DNA from: Alishewanella metallidurans
GTDB lineage: Bacteria; Pseudomonadota; Gammaproteobacteria; Enterobacterales; Alteromonadaceae
Length of the DNA stretch: 64,000 nt
NCBI RefSeq assembly: GCF_036983985.1
Contig: NZ_JALAHQ010000005.1
Span: 1 to 64,000, forward strand
Reading direction: 5' to 3'
Made by a program: the position numbers and the translations under genes. The notes beneath the pieces were generated by a model. It was not told where the DNA came from. It searched no databases and saw only the letters and a program-made list of their open reading frames with translations. Of this stretch, positions 42,713-51,180 are shown piece by piece (the first letter of the stretch is position 1; the number at the start of each line of letters is the position of its first letter).

Positions 42713-44562
42713 TACTGCTCCAGCATGGTTAGATCGCGTACGGCACCTTTGTCGGCACTGCTAGCTAATAAGGCATACGCCTTTAACGCAGTGCTTACGC
42801 TACGCTGGCGGTTTTCTGGTTTCCAGCCTTGCTTGCCTTTGGCCTCCATAGCGCTGCGACGCTCTGCCAGCTCTTGCTCGCTAATGGCAATATTAATGCT
42901 GCGTTGTGGAATATCGATATTAATCGTATCGCCTTCTTGCACTAGGGCAATAGCACCGCCACTGGCGGCTTCGGGTGAAACGTGGCCAATAGACAAGCCA
43001 GAGGTGCCGCCAGAAAAACGGCCATCGGTGATCAACGCGCACGCTTTACCTAACCCCATCGATTTTAAATAGCTGGTTGGGTACAGCATTTCTTGCATGC
43101 CTGGGCCACCTTTAGGGCCTTCATAGCGAATAATTACCACGTCGCCAGCAACAATGTGGCCTTTTAAAATGGCTGAAACGGACTCTTCTTGGCTTTCAAA
43201 AATACGTGCGCGACCACTAAACACTAGGCTTTCTTTTTCTACGCCTGCGGTTTTAACAATACAGCCGTTTGGCGCTAAGTTACCAAACAGCACAGCCAAA
43301 CCACCGTCTTGCGAATAGGCATGGGTTTTGCTGCGAATGCAGCCCTGTTCGCGGTCATCATCTAGTGTTGGGTAGCGGCAACTTTGTGAGAAAGCTTGGG
43401 TGGTGCGAATACCGGCTGGGCCGGCTAAATACATTTGTTTAGCTTGCTGATTAGCGGTGGTGGTGATGTCCCATTGTTCTAATACTGCACCAAGGCTGCT
43501 ACCGGCAATGTGCGGTACGTTGGGGTTTAATAAACCAGCACGGTTTAGCTCGCCTAAAATAGCCATTACGCCACCGGCGCGGTGTACGTCTTCCATATGA
43601 TACTGTGGTGTTGACGGCGCAACCTTGCATAGGTGCGGCACAATGCGCGATAAACGGTCGATATCGGCCATGCAAAAATCAATTTCACCTTCAATTGCCG
43701 CGGCTAGTAAATGCAACACGGTATTGGTAGAGCCGCCCATGGCGATATCTAACATCATGGCGTTTTCAAAAGCGGCTTTGTTAGCAATATTACGTGGTAA
43801 AGCGCTGGCATCGTCGTGTTTGTACCAGCGATTGCATAGTTCCATAATACGAAAACCGGCTTGCTCAAATAGGCTTTTACGATCGGCATGCGTAGCTAAT
43901 AACGAGCCATTGCCTGGTTGGCCTAAGCCTAGGGCTTCAACTAAGCAGTTCATTGAGTTGGCGGTAAACATGCCAGAACAACTGCCGCAAGTGGGGCAAG
44001 CGTTGCGCTCAATTTCTTCGCTGTCGGCATCGCTAACATTTGGGTCAACGGCTGATACCATCGCATCTACCAAATCTAGCTTAATAATTTGATCTGACAG
44101 CTTGGTTTTACCGGCTTCCATTGGCCCGCCAGAAATAAATACTACCGGAACGTTTAAGCGCAGCGCCGCCATTAACATACCGGGGGTAATTTTATCGCAG
44201 TTAGAAATACACACCATGGCATCGGCACAGTGCGCGTTAATCATATATTCAACCGAGTCGGCAATCAGCTCGCGTGAAGGCAAGCTATACAGCATGCCGC
44301 CGTGGCCCATGGCAATGCCGTCATCTACGGCAATAGTATTAAATTCTTTGGCAATACCACCGGCTTGTTCAATGCTGCGCGCAACCAGCTTACCCAGATC
44401 ACGTAAATGCACATGGCCTGGTACAAATTCAACAAAAGAGTTAACGACAGCAACAATAGGTTTGCCAAAATCGGTGTCTTTTACGCCAGTGGCGCGCCAT
44501 AGTGCACGCGCACCCGCCATATTGCGGCCTTCAGTAACGGTGGCGGATCTTAACTTTGGCAT
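42712..44562 (-). CDS. ilvD: Dihydroxy-acid dehydratase
   Basis: A 616-residue iron-sulfur dehydratase of valine/isoleucine synthesis that makes 2-keto acids from the dihydroxy acids. Cluster cysteines are in CISNCDKITPGM and CPTCGSCSGMFTANSMNC, and the FSGGTSGLSIGHVSPEA active-site block is near the end. Length equals the E. coli enzyme (616). It lies 42 bp downstream of ilvM. The transaminase gene ilvE, usually between ilvM and ilvD in enterics, is absent here. Confidence 0.97.
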   Translation of the reverse strand: MPKLRSATVTEGRNMAGARALWRATGVKDTDFGKPIVAVVNSFVEFVPGHVHLRDLGKLVARSIEQAGGIAKEFNTIAVDDGIAMGHGGMLYSLPSRELIADSVEYMINAHCADAMVCISNCDKITPGMLMAALRLNVPVVFISGGPMEAGKTKLSDQIIKLDLVDAMVSAVDPNVSDADSEEIERNACPTCGSCSGMFTANSMNCLVEALGLGQPGNGSLLATHADRKSLFEQAGFRIMELCNRWYKHDDASALPRNIANKAAFENAMMLDIAMGGSTNTVLHLLAAAIEGEIDFCMADIDRLSRIVPHLCKVAPSTPQYHMEDVHRAGGVMAILGELNRAGLLNPNVPHIAGSSLGAVLEQWDITTTANQQAKQMYLAGPAGIRTTQAFSQSCRYPTLDDDREQGCIRSKTHAYSQDGGLAVLFGNLAPNGCIVKTAGVEKESLVFSGRARIFESQEESVSAILKGHIVAGDVVIIRYEGPKGGPGMQEMLYPTSYLKSMGLGKACALITDGRFSGGTSGLSIGHVSPEAASGGAIALVQEGDTINIDIPQRSINIAISEQELAERRSAMEAKGKQGWKPENRQRSVSTALKAYALLASSADKGAVRDLTMLEQ

Positions 44563-44604
44563 TAGGGTACTCCGTGTATTTAATAAAATAAAAGGTAAAT
44601 AGCT

Positions 44605-44859
44605 TTAAGCTCTTAACATGGCTAAGTCAGCAGACACCAGCTCTAGCTGCTGAATGTCATACAGTTTATGCAGTTGGTTAGTTAGCAGCTGAATAGGTTT
44701 ATCGCTGCGAACGGTTAACGTTATACATAAGCTGCTGGCATCAGCGTGGCTTGCCAGTTCTAAGCCGGCTAACTCGTAACCGCGATAGCGCGTAACCTGC
44801 AGCAAGCGCTCAACTATGGCCGGTGTGTTGTTGGTGGTGATATTTAATACGTGGTTCAT
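44605..44859 (-). CDS. ilvM: Acetolactate synthase II small subunit
   Basis: An 84-residue ACT-domain regulatory subunit (VLNITTNNTPAIVERLLQVTRYRGYEL), the usual size for IlvM. It binds and activates IlvG. It overlaps the ilvG stop by 4 bp, so the subunits are translated together. IlvG-IlvM enzymes are typically not inhibited by valine. Confidence 0.93.
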   Translation of the reverse strand: MNHVLNITTNNTPAIVERLLQVTRYRGYELAGLELASHADASSLCITLTVRSDKPIQLLTNQLHKLYDIQQLELVSADLAMLRA

Positions 44860-46511
44860 GCTTTTTGCTCCGTGATCATATCTTCATTGGCGGCACCTGG
44901 TGGTACTAATGGCCAAACGTTGTCTTTTTCATCAATACTTACATGCAGTAAGTACGGCCCAGGCCAAGTAAACATGGCTTCTAACGCGCTTTCTACTTCA
45001 TCTTTGCGGGTAATGCTGTGGCCTGGAATGGCAAAAGCTGAGGCCAAAGCAACAAAATCGGGGTTGTCAGATAAATCGGTTTCGCTATAGCGTTCGTTAA
45101 AAAATAACTGCTGCCATTGCTTTACCATGCCTAAGCGTTGGTTATCGATAATGACTATTTTTACTGGCAAGCGAAAACGTTTAATGGTGGCTAACTCTTG
45201 TACGTTCATCATAAAAGAGCCATCGCCTGATACGGCAATAACGGTGTCTTGCGGCCGCGCTAATTTAGCGCCAATGGCTGCTGGTAAACCAAAACCCATA
45301 GTGCCTAAACCGCCGCTAGATAAATGGTTACGCGGGTTATTAAAACGCATATGTTGCGCCACCCACATTTGGTGCTGGCCCACATCACAGCACACTACGC
45401 TGTTATCTGGCATGCGATCGCTTAATTGCTTTAACATTAAGGGCGCGAAAATACGCTCGCCCGGGTGATCATAACGCCAGCCGTGTTGCTGCTTTAACAT
45501 TGCGCAATGTGCCAACCAGTTTGGGCAGTTAGTGCTAGATGATATTGCCGGTAAAATTTGTTGCATATCGCCCAACAAAGCCGCATCAGCAAAGCGTACT
45601 TTATTAATTTCGGCCGGATCAATATCAACATGAATAACCTTGGCTTCAGGGGCAAATTTTTGCAGGTTGCCGGTTACGCGGTCGTCAAAACGTGCACCTA
45701 AACAAATCAGCAAGTCGCACTGCTGCACCGCGAAGTTTGCCGCTTGCGTGCCGTGCATACCCAGCATGCCTAAATAATGTGGGTTGTCTTTGGCTACCGA
45801 GCCCATGCCTTTTAATGTGGTAACAGATGGCATAGGATTGTCGGCTAAAAATTGCTGTAATTGCGCCATGGCACCGGCCATATGCACGCCACCACCGATA
45901 TAGGCCATCGGTTTTTTTGCTGCCGCAATTAACTGGCGCGCTTTAGCTGCATTAGTTAACGAGGTGCTGATTGCTGTGGCACTGTGCTTGGTAAATGGGC
46001 TGGGTCGGTAGTCAATCTCGGCTAATTGCACGTCTTTAGGAATGTCGATTAACACAGGTCCCGGCCGGCCACTTTGTGCAATAGCAAAGGCTTGATGCAA
46101 GGTAGCCTCTAGCTCTTGCACGCTGCGCACCATAAAACTGTGTTTAGTTATGGCTAAACTTAAGCCTAAAACGTCAACTTCTTGAAAGGCATCAGAACCC
46201 ATTACCGCTTGCGACACCTGCCCGGTTATTGCTACTACCGGCACTGAGTCTAATAACGCGTCGGCTAGCGAGGTAATGATATTGGTTGCGCCAGGGCCAG
46301 AGGTGGCCATGCAAACGCCCACTTTACCCGATGCTCTGGCGTAACCAATAGCTGAGAACGCGCCGCCTTGTTCATGTCGACACAGATAGTGCTTTACGTT
46401 GCTTTGATACAAGGCATCGTAAATCGGCATAATAGCGCCGCCGGGATAGCCAAAAATGGTATCCACTCCGTGTTGCTGCAGCACCTGTATTACCAACTCT
46501 GCGCCTTTCAT
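44856..46511 (-). CDS. ilvG: Acetolactate synthase II large subunit
   Basis: A 551-residue thiamine-diphosphate enzyme that condenses pyruvate with pyruvate or 2-oxobutyrate. It has GYPGGAIMPIYDAL, the catalytic Glu in RHEQGGAFSAIGYARASG, the FAD-binding middle domain and the ThDP motif GDGSFMMNVQEL. Unlike E. coli K-12 ilvG it is unbroken. It is the first structural gene behind the ilvL leader and attenuator, 46 bp from the end of the terminator. Confidence 0.97.
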   Translation of the reverse strand: MKGAELVIQVLQQHGVDTIFGYPGGAIMPIYDALYQSNVKHYLCRHEQGGAFSAIGYARASGKVGVCMATSGPGATNIITSLADALLDSVPVVAITGQVSQAVMGSDAFQEVDVLGLSLAITKHSFMVRSVQELEATLHQAFAIAQSGRPGPVLIDIPKDVQLAEIDYRPSPFTKHSATAISTSLTNAAKARQLIAAAKKPMAYIGGGVHMAGAMAQLQQFLADNPMPSVTTLKGMGSVAKDNPHYLGMLGMHGTQAANFAVQQCDLLICLGARFDDRVTGNLQKFAPEAKVIHVDIDPAEINKVRFADAALLGDMQQILPAISSSTNCPNWLAHCAMLKQQHGWRYDHPGERIFAPLMLKQLSDRMPDNSVVCCDVGQHQMWVAQHMRFNNPRNHLSSGGLGTMGFGLPAAIGAKLARPQDTVIAVSGDGSFMMNVQELATIKRFRLPVKIVIIDNQRLGMVKQWQQLFFNERYSETDLSDNPDFVALASAFAIPGHSITRKDEVESALEAMFTWPGPYLLHVSIDEKDNVWPLVPPGAANEDMITEQKA

Positions 46512-46556
46512 TATTTTATCCTCTTGCTCTGGTTAACTTTTTTAATGCCCAAAAAC

Positions 46557-46590
46557 GAAAAAACCCCCGGTCCTTTCGGAGCGGGGGTTG
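46557..46590 (-). terminator. ilvG attenuator terminator
   Basis: On the minus strand AACCCCCGCTCC-GAAA-GGACCGGGGGTT forms a strong hairpin with one internal mismatch, followed by TTTTTT. It lies between the leader peptide stop and ilvG. When branched-chain amino acids are plentiful the ribosome finishes the leader and this hairpin stops transcription; stalling on Ile/Leu/Val codons would favour an antiterminator. Confidence 0.9.
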
Positions 46591-46607
46591 GTTGGAATTC
46601 GCCTAAG

Positions 46608-46697
46608 CTACTTTATTTTTTCCAAACACGCGCCCCCGCGGCGACTAATAATCACCACGACGAGGACAATAATGTTAAGAATGGCAGCTAAACGCAT
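46608..46697 (-). CDS. ilvL: ilvGMDA leader peptide IlvL
   Basis: A 29-residue leader on the minus strand. Residues 6-17 read ILNIIVLVVVII, so 11 of 12 residues are Ile, Leu or Val, the hallmark of an attenuation leader for branched-chain amino acid genes. After it comes SRRGGACLEKIK and TAG, and the attenuator hairpin begins 18 bp further on. Sequence is unlike the enteric leader except for the Ile/Val/Leu run. The gene was too short for ordinary ORF calling. Confidence 0.88.
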   Translation of the reverse strand: MRLAAILNIIVLVVVIISRRGGACLEKIK

Positions 46698-46910
46698 AAT
46701 ATTATTCTGACCTATTTACTTAGTTAGATATTTTTTAATTAGGTAGTCTGCAACACAGACCGAATGACTATTAGAAATAGCCGTCTATCAATCCGAAGTC
46801 AAACAGTTTTTTCAATTAGACAAAAAATAGTCAGTTTCTGCTCTGGGTTTGCGTGGTAAAGAGTTCTCAGCGTACACTTACACTATGTGTAAATTAGTGA
46901 GCCTAGTGGT

Positions 46911-47153
46911 GTGGATCAGTTAGAACTGTTTGATCTACCAAACCCTTGTATTGGCGTGTGCCAAAGCAATAGCCGTGGTTACTGTTTAGGCTGCTTGCGT
47001 TCACGCGACGAGCGATTTAACTGGCACCAAAAGCCAGTTGCTGAGCGAGCACATATTTTAAAATTATTGTCGCAGCGCCGAGCTAGGTTAAATGCGAAAA
47101 GTAAAAAAGATAGCGACTCACCACAAGCTGGCGAGTCGTTAGATTTATTTTGA
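46911..47153 (+). CDS. DUF1289 protein (YdhL-like)
   Basis: An 80-residue protein with the four-cysteine motif PNPCIGVCQSNSRGYCLGCLRSRDE, characteristic of DUF1289, probably a metal-binding knuckle. The start is GTG at 46911; no in-frame ATG exists upstream, and the motif begins a few residues in. Function is not known. Together with ilvL it faces outward from a 213-bp region that should hold both promoters. Confidence 0.85.
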   Translation: MDQLELFDLPNPCIGVCQSNSRGYCLGCLRSRDERFNWHQKPVAERAHILKLLSQRRARLNAKSKKDSDSPQAGESLDLF

Positions 47154-47173
47154 GGTTAGATGGGTAGTTATTA

Positions 47174-47416
47174 TTAGTTCTTTTTTACTACACTAATTAA
47201 AAACAATAACACTACAGCGCCAACAGTTGCTGTTACTAAAGAGCCAATTAAGCCGTAAGATGCTAACCCCAGTATGCCGAAAAGAAAGCCACCGAGAAAC
47301 GCGCCAACAATGCCGACAACCATATTACCAAGAAGGCCAAAGCCACGGCCTTTCATAATAAGCCCTGCTAACCATCCAGCTACTGCACCGATAATTAAAA
47401 ACAAAATAAAATTCAT
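47174..47416 (-). CDS. GlsB/YeaQ/YmgE-family small membrane protein
   Basis: An 80-residue protein with three hydrophobic helices and the family pattern GAVAGWLAGLIMKGRGFGLLGNMVVGIVGAFLGG split over helices one and two. Family members (transglycosylase-associated, YeaQ-like) are stress-linked inner-membrane proteins of unsettled function. It is convergent with the DUF1289 gene. Confidence 0.88.
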   Translation of the reverse strand: MNFILFLIIGAVAGWLAGLIMKGRGFGLLGNMVVGIVGAFLGGFLFGILGLASYGLIGSLVTATVGAVVLLFLISVVKKN

Positions 47417-47511
47417 AAAACATCCTTTTTATTATAAACGTGGTTGGTTATAAGTTAGCTCAAGCCTAGTATTAAGTCATTAAAATACCAAGCTACTATT
47501 TAATTTCCAGC

Positions 47512-48087
47512 CTATTTTTGTTCGTTTATTTCTAGTTTAGCATCAACATATTGATACATTAAACACAACATATAACCTTGTAATGATAAGTGATGCTGTG
47601 GCTGCTGTAGCTTAGCTGATTGCTGCAATAGGTTGAGTAACGGCTCACCGCTATACTTGCTGTAAGCCTCTGCTGTTGTCCAACGTTGATAAAATTCAGT
47701 TAAATTTTCGGCCCCAGACAGTGCAGTATATTCAGCGGAAAATTCAATAATGTTTCGCGTTTTAATTTGCTCAATATCTACGCCCAGTTGATTGCTTTGG
47801 CTTACTGCCACCGCTACTGCCTGTGCTGAATGGCTGATAGATAGCTGCCATGGTTCGCCTAAAATACTTAAAGTTGGCGCTTTATCGGTTGGCAGAACAA
47901 TTATTATGTTGTCACAGCTAATGTCATGATACTGCTGCAATAACTTGCGAACTAGGGCGCGACCATTGCAAAATTGCTGGGCTCTTTTGGTGCTTAGTGT
48001 TTGCGCATATTGCCATTCAATATCAGTTAGGTACTCGCGGCACTGCATTAAGGGCAGTAGTTGTAACCGGTAACCTAGCCAAATCAT
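47512..48087 (-). CDS. 4'-phosphopantetheinyl transferase
   Basis: A 191-residue Sfp-type transferase that moves phosphopantetheine from CoA to carrier-protein serines. The two family motifs are visible: LGVDIEQIK with the Mg-binding Asp and Glu, and RWTTAEAYSKYSG, corresponding to W-x2-KEA-x2-K. The usual Lys before Glu in the second motif is Ala here. ISHSAQAVAVAVS corresponds to the substrate-pocket His region. It is divergent from the aryl polyene cluster 550 bp away and most likely activates the two ACPs encoded there. Confidence 0.85.
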   Translation of the reverse strand: MIWLGYRLQLLPLMQCREYLTDIEWQYAQTLSTKRAQQFCNGRALVRKLLQQYHDISCDNIIIVLPTDKAPTLSILGEPWQLSISHSAQAVAVAVSQSNQLGVDIEQIKTRNIIEFSAEYTALSGAENLTEFYQRWTTAEAYSKYSGEPLLNLLQQSAKLQQPQHHLSLQGYMLCLMYQYVDAKLEINEQK

Positions 48088-48640
48088 ATTTACACCCTGT
48101 TTTGTATAGCCAAACTAATTAAAATTATACGTTATAGATTAACTGTTACCAATCGTGACAATGGTTTGTTGCTGCGATAGAGTTCGATCAATTTGGCTTG
48201 TAGTTATTCTAAATGAGTTTTAACCTTTTCTTGCGCTATTAACCACATAAAGCGGCAGCCAATTAAGGTGTCCACAGGGGTATTATGCAACAACTGCTGC
48301 GCCAATGGGCTTTGCAAAAAACGAGGAATGGTTGCGGAACTTGTAATACTGTTTCTGGAAAGCCGTAAAAAAGCAGACAAAAGGCCAAGGGAATGGATAG
48401 GGTGTAACAGGTTTTACAGCAAGACAATCAACCTGAATGTTGTCAGCCTGTTGTCAGGGATCGCACACCGAAGAAACCAGTTTGTTAAGCTGGTCCGTTC
48501 AATTTATAAGGCTACGGATTTTGCACGTTAACTGCCCTATGGCTCAATCAATATAGAATATTTTTAATTTGTTTTTATGAGTACTTTATATATGATACGC
48601 CGTTTTTGATGGTGTTGTTTTCTGTAAGGCAGAAGTTTAT
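48088..48640. other. Region between phosphopantetheinyl transferase and APE cluster
   Basis: 553 bp with no gene I can support. A plus-strand frame at 48268-48531 (87 codons, GTG start) has no recognised motif, weak ribosome site and odd composition compared with the Gln-rich neighbours, so I do not call it. The region should hold the promoters for both divergent units, the APE promoter lying in the AT-rich stretch near 48550-48610. Confidence 0.4.
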
Positions 48641-49345
48641 ATGGATTTATATATAAAATCGTGGGCAATTTGGATGCCGTCGCCAAACAACGATGCCGAT
48701 GAGGCCAATTCAAATACAGCTACACAGCCTGCATTAACTCAGGTTCCTGCTATGGCTAGACGACGCTTAAGTAAGCTAACCAAGCTGGCATTTGATGTTG
48801 CTCTGCAAGCCAGTGCGCAGCAAGATAAAGCTGCACTACCCACTATTTTTGCTTCGCGCCATGGCGATTTACATAAAACCTTAATGTTGCTGCAGCAGCT
48901 TGGTCGCCAAGAAGAATTATCGCCCTCACAGTTTGCTTTATCGGTACATAACGCTATTAGTGGTCAATTTAGTATGTATAGCCAGAATCAAGCTGACAGT
49001 AATGCGATTGCAGCAGGCGCAGATACTTTGCATTATGCCGTATTAGAAGCAGCAGCGCGCTTTAGTAGCGAGCCAGATTTAACCCAGCTATTAGTTGTGT
49101 ATGCTGATGAGCCTGTGCCAGAACCTTATCAGCAATTTTGCCAAGATCCGTCAATGCCAATTGCGCTAGCACTGCTATTGCATCGTAGCGAAGGGCAATT
49201 AGTGCAGTTTATTATGCAAAGTAATGCAGCTAGCCAAGCTGAGTCTGATCAAGCGTTTAAATTAGTGCCGTTTTTACAAGGTGAACAAAATCAATTAGAG
49301 TTGGCTGGGCATCTGCGGCAATGGTTGTGGCGTAAGGTGAGCTAA
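48641..49345 (+). CDS. Beta-ketoacyl synthase-like protein (Ketoacyl-synt_2 type)
   Basis: A 234-residue protein matching the short ketoacyl-synthase N-terminal-like family that opens aryl polyene clusters (SWAIWMPS..., MARRRLSKLTKLAFDVAL, IFASRHGDLHKTLMLL, FALSVHNAISGQFSM). It has no TACSS-type active-site cysteine, so it is probably a structural or chain-length partner of a true ketosynthase rather than an enzyme. First gene of the plus-strand APE operon; its TAA overlaps the next ATG. Confidence 0.8.
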   Translation: MDLYIKSWAIWMPSPNNDADEANSNTATQPALTQVPAMARRRLSKLTKLAFDVALQASAQQDKAALPTIFASRHGDLHKTLMLLQQLGRQEELSPSQFALSVHNAISGQFSMYSQNQADSNAIAAGADTLHYAVLEAAARFSSEPDLTQLLVVYADEPVPEPYQQFCQDPSMPIALALLLHRSEGQLVQFIMQSNAASQAESDQAFKLVPFLQGEQNQLELAGHLRQWLWRKVS

Positions 49346-50136
49346 TGCAAAGATTAAATCACTGGTATCGTATTTTAGCTACGGGCTTTTGCTTTGTATC
49401 CTTTGGTGTTGGCGGCGTGTTGCTATCTATCACGGTATTTCCGCTACAGCGTTTGTTTATTCGCGATGTGGAGCAACGTAAATTTCAAGCCCGCAATACC
49501 GTGCATATTACCTTTAAAGGCTTTATTGCTTTAATGCGGTTTGTTGGCATTTTTAATTTTAATTTAACTGCGGCAACTAAACTGCGTGAGGCACGTGGTC
49601 AGATTATTATTGCTAACCATCCTAGCTTAATTGATGTGGTTGCATTAATTGCGATGACTCCGCAAGCCGACTGCGTGGTTAAAGCGCAGCTATTTCGTAA
49701 CCCGTTTATGCGAGGTGTGATTACTAGCACTGGCTATATTAGTAACTCCGATCCGGATAAATTATTAGATGATTGCGCTGCATCTTTGCAAAAAGGCAAT
49801 AATTTAATTATTTTTCCAGAGGGCACGCGTACTACACCAGGAGCTGAGTTGTTTTTTCAACGCGGGGCAGCCAATATCGGGCTGCGAGCAAGGCGTGGAT
49901 ATCTAGCATTGTATATTTGTTGTCAGCCAAGTACCCTCACCAAACAAGAAAAGTGGTACCAGGTACCGGCAACAAAGCCTAGGTTGAGCATTCAGTATTT
50001 GAAAGATATTCAACTAGACGATAATTTAGAAACTATTCAGTCCCCTTCGTTAGCTGCACGTCAGCTTACTAGGGATTTACAAATTTTTTATCAACAGGCA
50101 GTAAAGCAACATGAACTCTTTGAAACTCGAACTTAA
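49345..50136 (+). CDS. Lysophospholipid acyltransferase-family protein (PlsC-like)
   Basis: A 263-residue acyltransferase with one N-terminal membrane helix (about 11-32), the catalytic NHPSLIDVV (HxxxxD) and the acyl-acceptor motif FPEGTRTTPG. In APE clusters such enzymes are thought to attach the polyene chain or an accessory acyl group to the lipid anchor. It overlaps the first ACP gene by 26 bp. Confidence 0.88.
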   Translation: MQRLNHWYRILATGFCFVSFGVGGVLLSITVFPLQRLFIRDVEQRKFQARNTVHITFKGFIALMRFVGIFNFNLTAATKLREARGQIIIANHPSLIDVVALIAMTPQADCVVKAQLFRNPFMRGVITSTGYISNSDPDKLLDDCAASLQKGNNLIIFPEGTRTTPGAELFFQRGAANIGLRARRGYLALYICCQPSTLTKQEKWYQVPATKPRLSIQYLKDIQLDDNLETIQSPSLAARQLTRDLQIFYQQAVKQHELFETRT

Positions 50137-50365
50137 GCAGCTGATTATTACTACATTGGAGTTAGAAGATATTACTCCAGATGACATAGATGATGACGCA
50201 CCGTTATTTGTTGACGGCTTAGGGCTAGATTCAATTGATGCGCTGGAATTAGGCCAAGCATTAAAAAAACAATATAACATTAAACCTGATGCAAACTCTG
50301 AACAAAATAAACAGCATTTTGCCAGCCTGAATAAGCTGGCATTGTATGTTAGCCAACAGCAGTAA
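50111..50365 (+). CDS. apeE: Acyl carrier protein (ApeE-like)
   Basis: An 84-residue carrier protein with the phosphopantetheine site GLGLDSIDALEL (serine in DSID), acidic helices around it. It carries growing aryl polyene intermediates. It lies 12 bp before a second ACP gene, as in characterised APE clusters where ApeE and ApeF are paired. Letter assignment is by gene order. Confidence 0.9.
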   Translation: MNSLKLELKQLIITTLELEDITPDDIDDDAPLFVDGLGLDSIDALELGQALKKQYNIKPDANSEQNKQHFASLNKLALYVSQQQ

Positions 50366-50377
50366 CTGGAGCAAACA

Positions 50378-50626
50378 ATGAAAACTAAACAAGATGTGTT
50401 TAATCTGCTGCAGCAGTTGATGGTAAAAGAGTTTGAGCTTGATGCTGAGCAAATTAGCTTAGATGCACACCTATATGAAGACTTAGATTTAGACAGTATT
50501 GATGCCGTAGACTTAGTGGTAAAACTGCGAGAATTAACCGGTAAGAAAATAGAACCTGAAGCATTTAAAACTGTACGCACAGTTGGCGACGTGGTTGATG
50601 CAGTTTACGCTTTAATTGAGGCGTAA
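50378..50626 (+). CDS. apeF: Acyl carrier protein (ApeF-like)
   Basis: An 82-residue ACP with the site EDLDLDSIDAVDLVVKL and the FKTVRTVGDVVDAV helix four. GGAGCAAACA precedes the ATG. Its stop overlaps the following membrane-protein start by one base (TAATG). Confidence 0.92.
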   Translation: MKTKQDVFNLLQQLMVKEFELDAEQISLDAHLYEDLDLDSIDAVDLVVKLRELTGKKIEPEAFKTVRTVGDVVDAVYALIEA

Positions 50627-51180
50627 TGCGTCTAAAGGCATTGTTAGATAATGGTTTAAAACTCGCATTACTGCTTTACCCCGTTTACGTCTGGTGGGCA
50701 ATAAGCCATTGGCATCCGGCAGCGGCATTGTTGCCTGTTGCTGGTATTGCACTGCTTAAATCATTTACCGGTGGCGCTGGGTTAGCTACTCGCAGTTTTT
50801 TTTCGCTAACCTGTATTGGTTTAGTGTTGGCAATGTTGCTGGGCCAGTCTGAGCACGTATTGTTGTATTATCCAGTGTGGATGAATGCCGGAATGCTGAT
50901 GCTGTTTGGCTACTCATTGTTTTATCCGCCAACCGTCGTTGAGCGAATTGCTCGACTGATGGATGGCGAACTTGATCAAAAAGCCATTGCTTATACTCGA
51001 AAAGTAACGCAAGTGTGGTGCGGTTTTTTTCTACTGAATGGTAGTATAGCTTTTATAACCGCTATGTTGGGTAATTGGGATCTATGGCTGTTATATAATG
51101 GTGGTATTTCATACGGATTAATGGGTTTACTGATGTTTGTTGAATGGCAGGTGCGGCGCGTTGTTAAAACAGCAAAATAG
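50626..51180 (+). CDS. COG4648-type membrane protein of APE clusters
   Basis: A 184-residue inner-membrane protein with about five hydrophobic helices and the FYPPTVVERIARLMDGEL segment conserved in the COG4648 family. It always accompanies APE ligase genes, which suggests a role in positioning the machinery at the membrane, but no activity is established. The gene overlaps the ligase frame at its 3' end. Confidence 0.82.
   Translation: MRLKALLDNGLKLALLLYPVYVWWAISHWHPAAALLPVAGIALLKSFTGGAGLATRSFFSLTCIGLVLAMLLGQSEHVLLYYPVWMNAGMLMLFGYSLFYPPTVVERIARLMDGELDQKAIAYTRKVTQVWCGFFLLNGSIAFITAMLGNWDLWLLYNGGISYGLMGLLMFVEWQVRRVVKTAK

Noticed and set aside
48268..48531. 87-codon frame before the APE cluster
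   Set aside because: GTG start with weak ribosome site, no motif, and composition unlike neighbours; kept only as part of the gap description.
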